DNA of 64,000 bases from Verrucomicrobiales bacterium (GTDB lineage Bacteria > Verrucomicrobiota > Verrucomicrobiia > Limisphaerales > J093): the NCBI GenBank assembly GCA_024233305.1, contig JACKPV010000033.1:62001-126000 (forward strand), read 5' to 3'. The translations under genes and the position numbers were made by a program. How positions within the stretch are numbered: position 1 is the stretch's first letter; every line of letters begins with the position of its first letter. Below the pieces are notes generated by a model. It saw only the letters and a list, made by a program, of their open reading frames with translations, was not told where the DNA came from and did no database searches. Positions 63,664 to 64,000 of the stretch are shown in pieces.

Positions 63664-64000
63664 TCAAGGCCGTTCGCCGGCCGCGAGCCGTCGGTTGATG
63701 TCGTCCAGCACGGGAACTAGGTCCCAGATGCCATCGATGACATAGTGCGCGCCGGTCTGCCGCATCCGGGTGCGGGCCCGGGTGAGGCGGCGCTCGCGCT
63801 CTTCCGGGGCCAGGGCATCGATTTCCTGGGCCGTGAGCCCGACCTCGTTGCCGGTCTTCGCGAGTCCCACGCCCCACATGCCGGCGTTAAGTCCCTCCTC
63901 GACGCCCGGCAGGGTGTCGTCCACCTTCACCAGGGCCGCCATGGGATAGATGCCCAGGCGCCGCGCGTTTTCGAGGCACATCCAGGGTTCGGGACGGCCG
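63664..64000 (-). CDS. phnX: Phosphonoacetaldehyde hydrolase, partial (5' end beyond window)
   Basis: The C-terminal 111 residues of a HAD-superfamily enzyme: RPEPWMCLENARRLGIYPM, VKVDDTLPGVEEG (late HAD acidic motif), GMWGVGLAKTGNEVGLT and HYVIDGIWDLVPVLDDIN match PhnX. The catalytic Asp and the Schiff-base Lys lie in the missing N-terminal part. It cleaves phosphonoacetaldehyde to acetaldehyde and phosphate in 2-aminoethylphosphonate use; the transaminase phnW may lie just outside the window. Confidence 0.85.
   Translation of the reverse strand, partial: GRPEPWMCLENARRLGIYPMAALVKVDDTLPGVEEGLNAGMWGVGLAKTGNEVGLTAQEIDALAPEERERRLTRARTRMRQTGAHYVIDGIWDLVPVLDDINRRLAAGERP

Overview
The window reads as chromosomal DNA of a Verrucomicrobiota bacterium, most likely near the Limisphaerales/Pedosphaeraceae. 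The reasons are its high G+C, tandem PSD1/DUF1549/DUF1553 plus DUF1501 gene pairs, a PVC-type CxxCH dehydrogenase-HEAT protein, Tat-exported Gfo/Idh/MocA oxidoreductases, a secreted pseudopilin and palindromic dispersed repeats between genes. No rRNA, tRNA or CRISPR array was seen.

Layout. 1-8.9 kb: exported proteins (M14 peptidase, HEAT protein, oxidoreductase, VKOR-thioredoxin fusion, PQQ/EF-hand protein). 9.1-16.7 kb (minus strand): an accessory operon with a SLOG-like four-TM protein, two formylglycine-generating-enzyme-like (FGE, C-type-lectin fold) proteins, and an LRR-Roc-COR-TIR protein. Between the two FGE genes lie a reverse-transcriptase remnant and a template repeat. 16.7-28.4 kb: two PSD1-DUF1501 pairs and a second oxidoreductase. 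28.9-36.1 kb: housekeeping genes (ABC-2 permease, dus, and the tightly overlapping series nadC-birA-coaX-aroK-queG). 36.6-48.9 kb (minus strand): a second accessory operon running sigma factor, zinc-finger/vWA, vWA, PP2C, protein kinase, and two membrane-anchored FGE proteins. It is broken by two nearly identical IS1380-type elements. 49.4-50.0 kb: a frameshifted PIN toxin-antitoxin relic. 50.2-64 kb: esterase, beta-helix protein, PfkB kinase, pseudopilin, CxxCH protein, B12/radical-SAM enzyme, and a CoA-acylating-type aldehyde dehydrogenase next to phosphonoacetaldehyde hydrolase.

The main discovery is a diversity-generating retroelement (DGR). A 100-nt template repeat (13785-13884) matches the 3' ends of both FGE genes (12519-12618 and 14125-14224). 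The two variable repeats differ from it at 33 sites in total, and 30 of these fall on template adenines. The reverse transcriptase is reduced to about 45 codons with YMDN in place of YxDD, so any current mutagenesis would need an enzyme encoded elsewhere. The diversified proteins are co-oriented with a Roco-TIR protein and a SLOG-TM protein, which suggests a conflict or self/non-self system with a variable sensor.

The 36-49 kb operon carries the same type of target domain. The 3' ends of its two FGE genes differ almost only in columns where an A-rich template is expected, and share A-free blocks, so they look like targets of a second DGR whose template is outside the window. There the variable proteins sit under a kinase/phosphatase/vWA module with its own sigma factor. 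Functions of both operons are inferred from domains and gene order.
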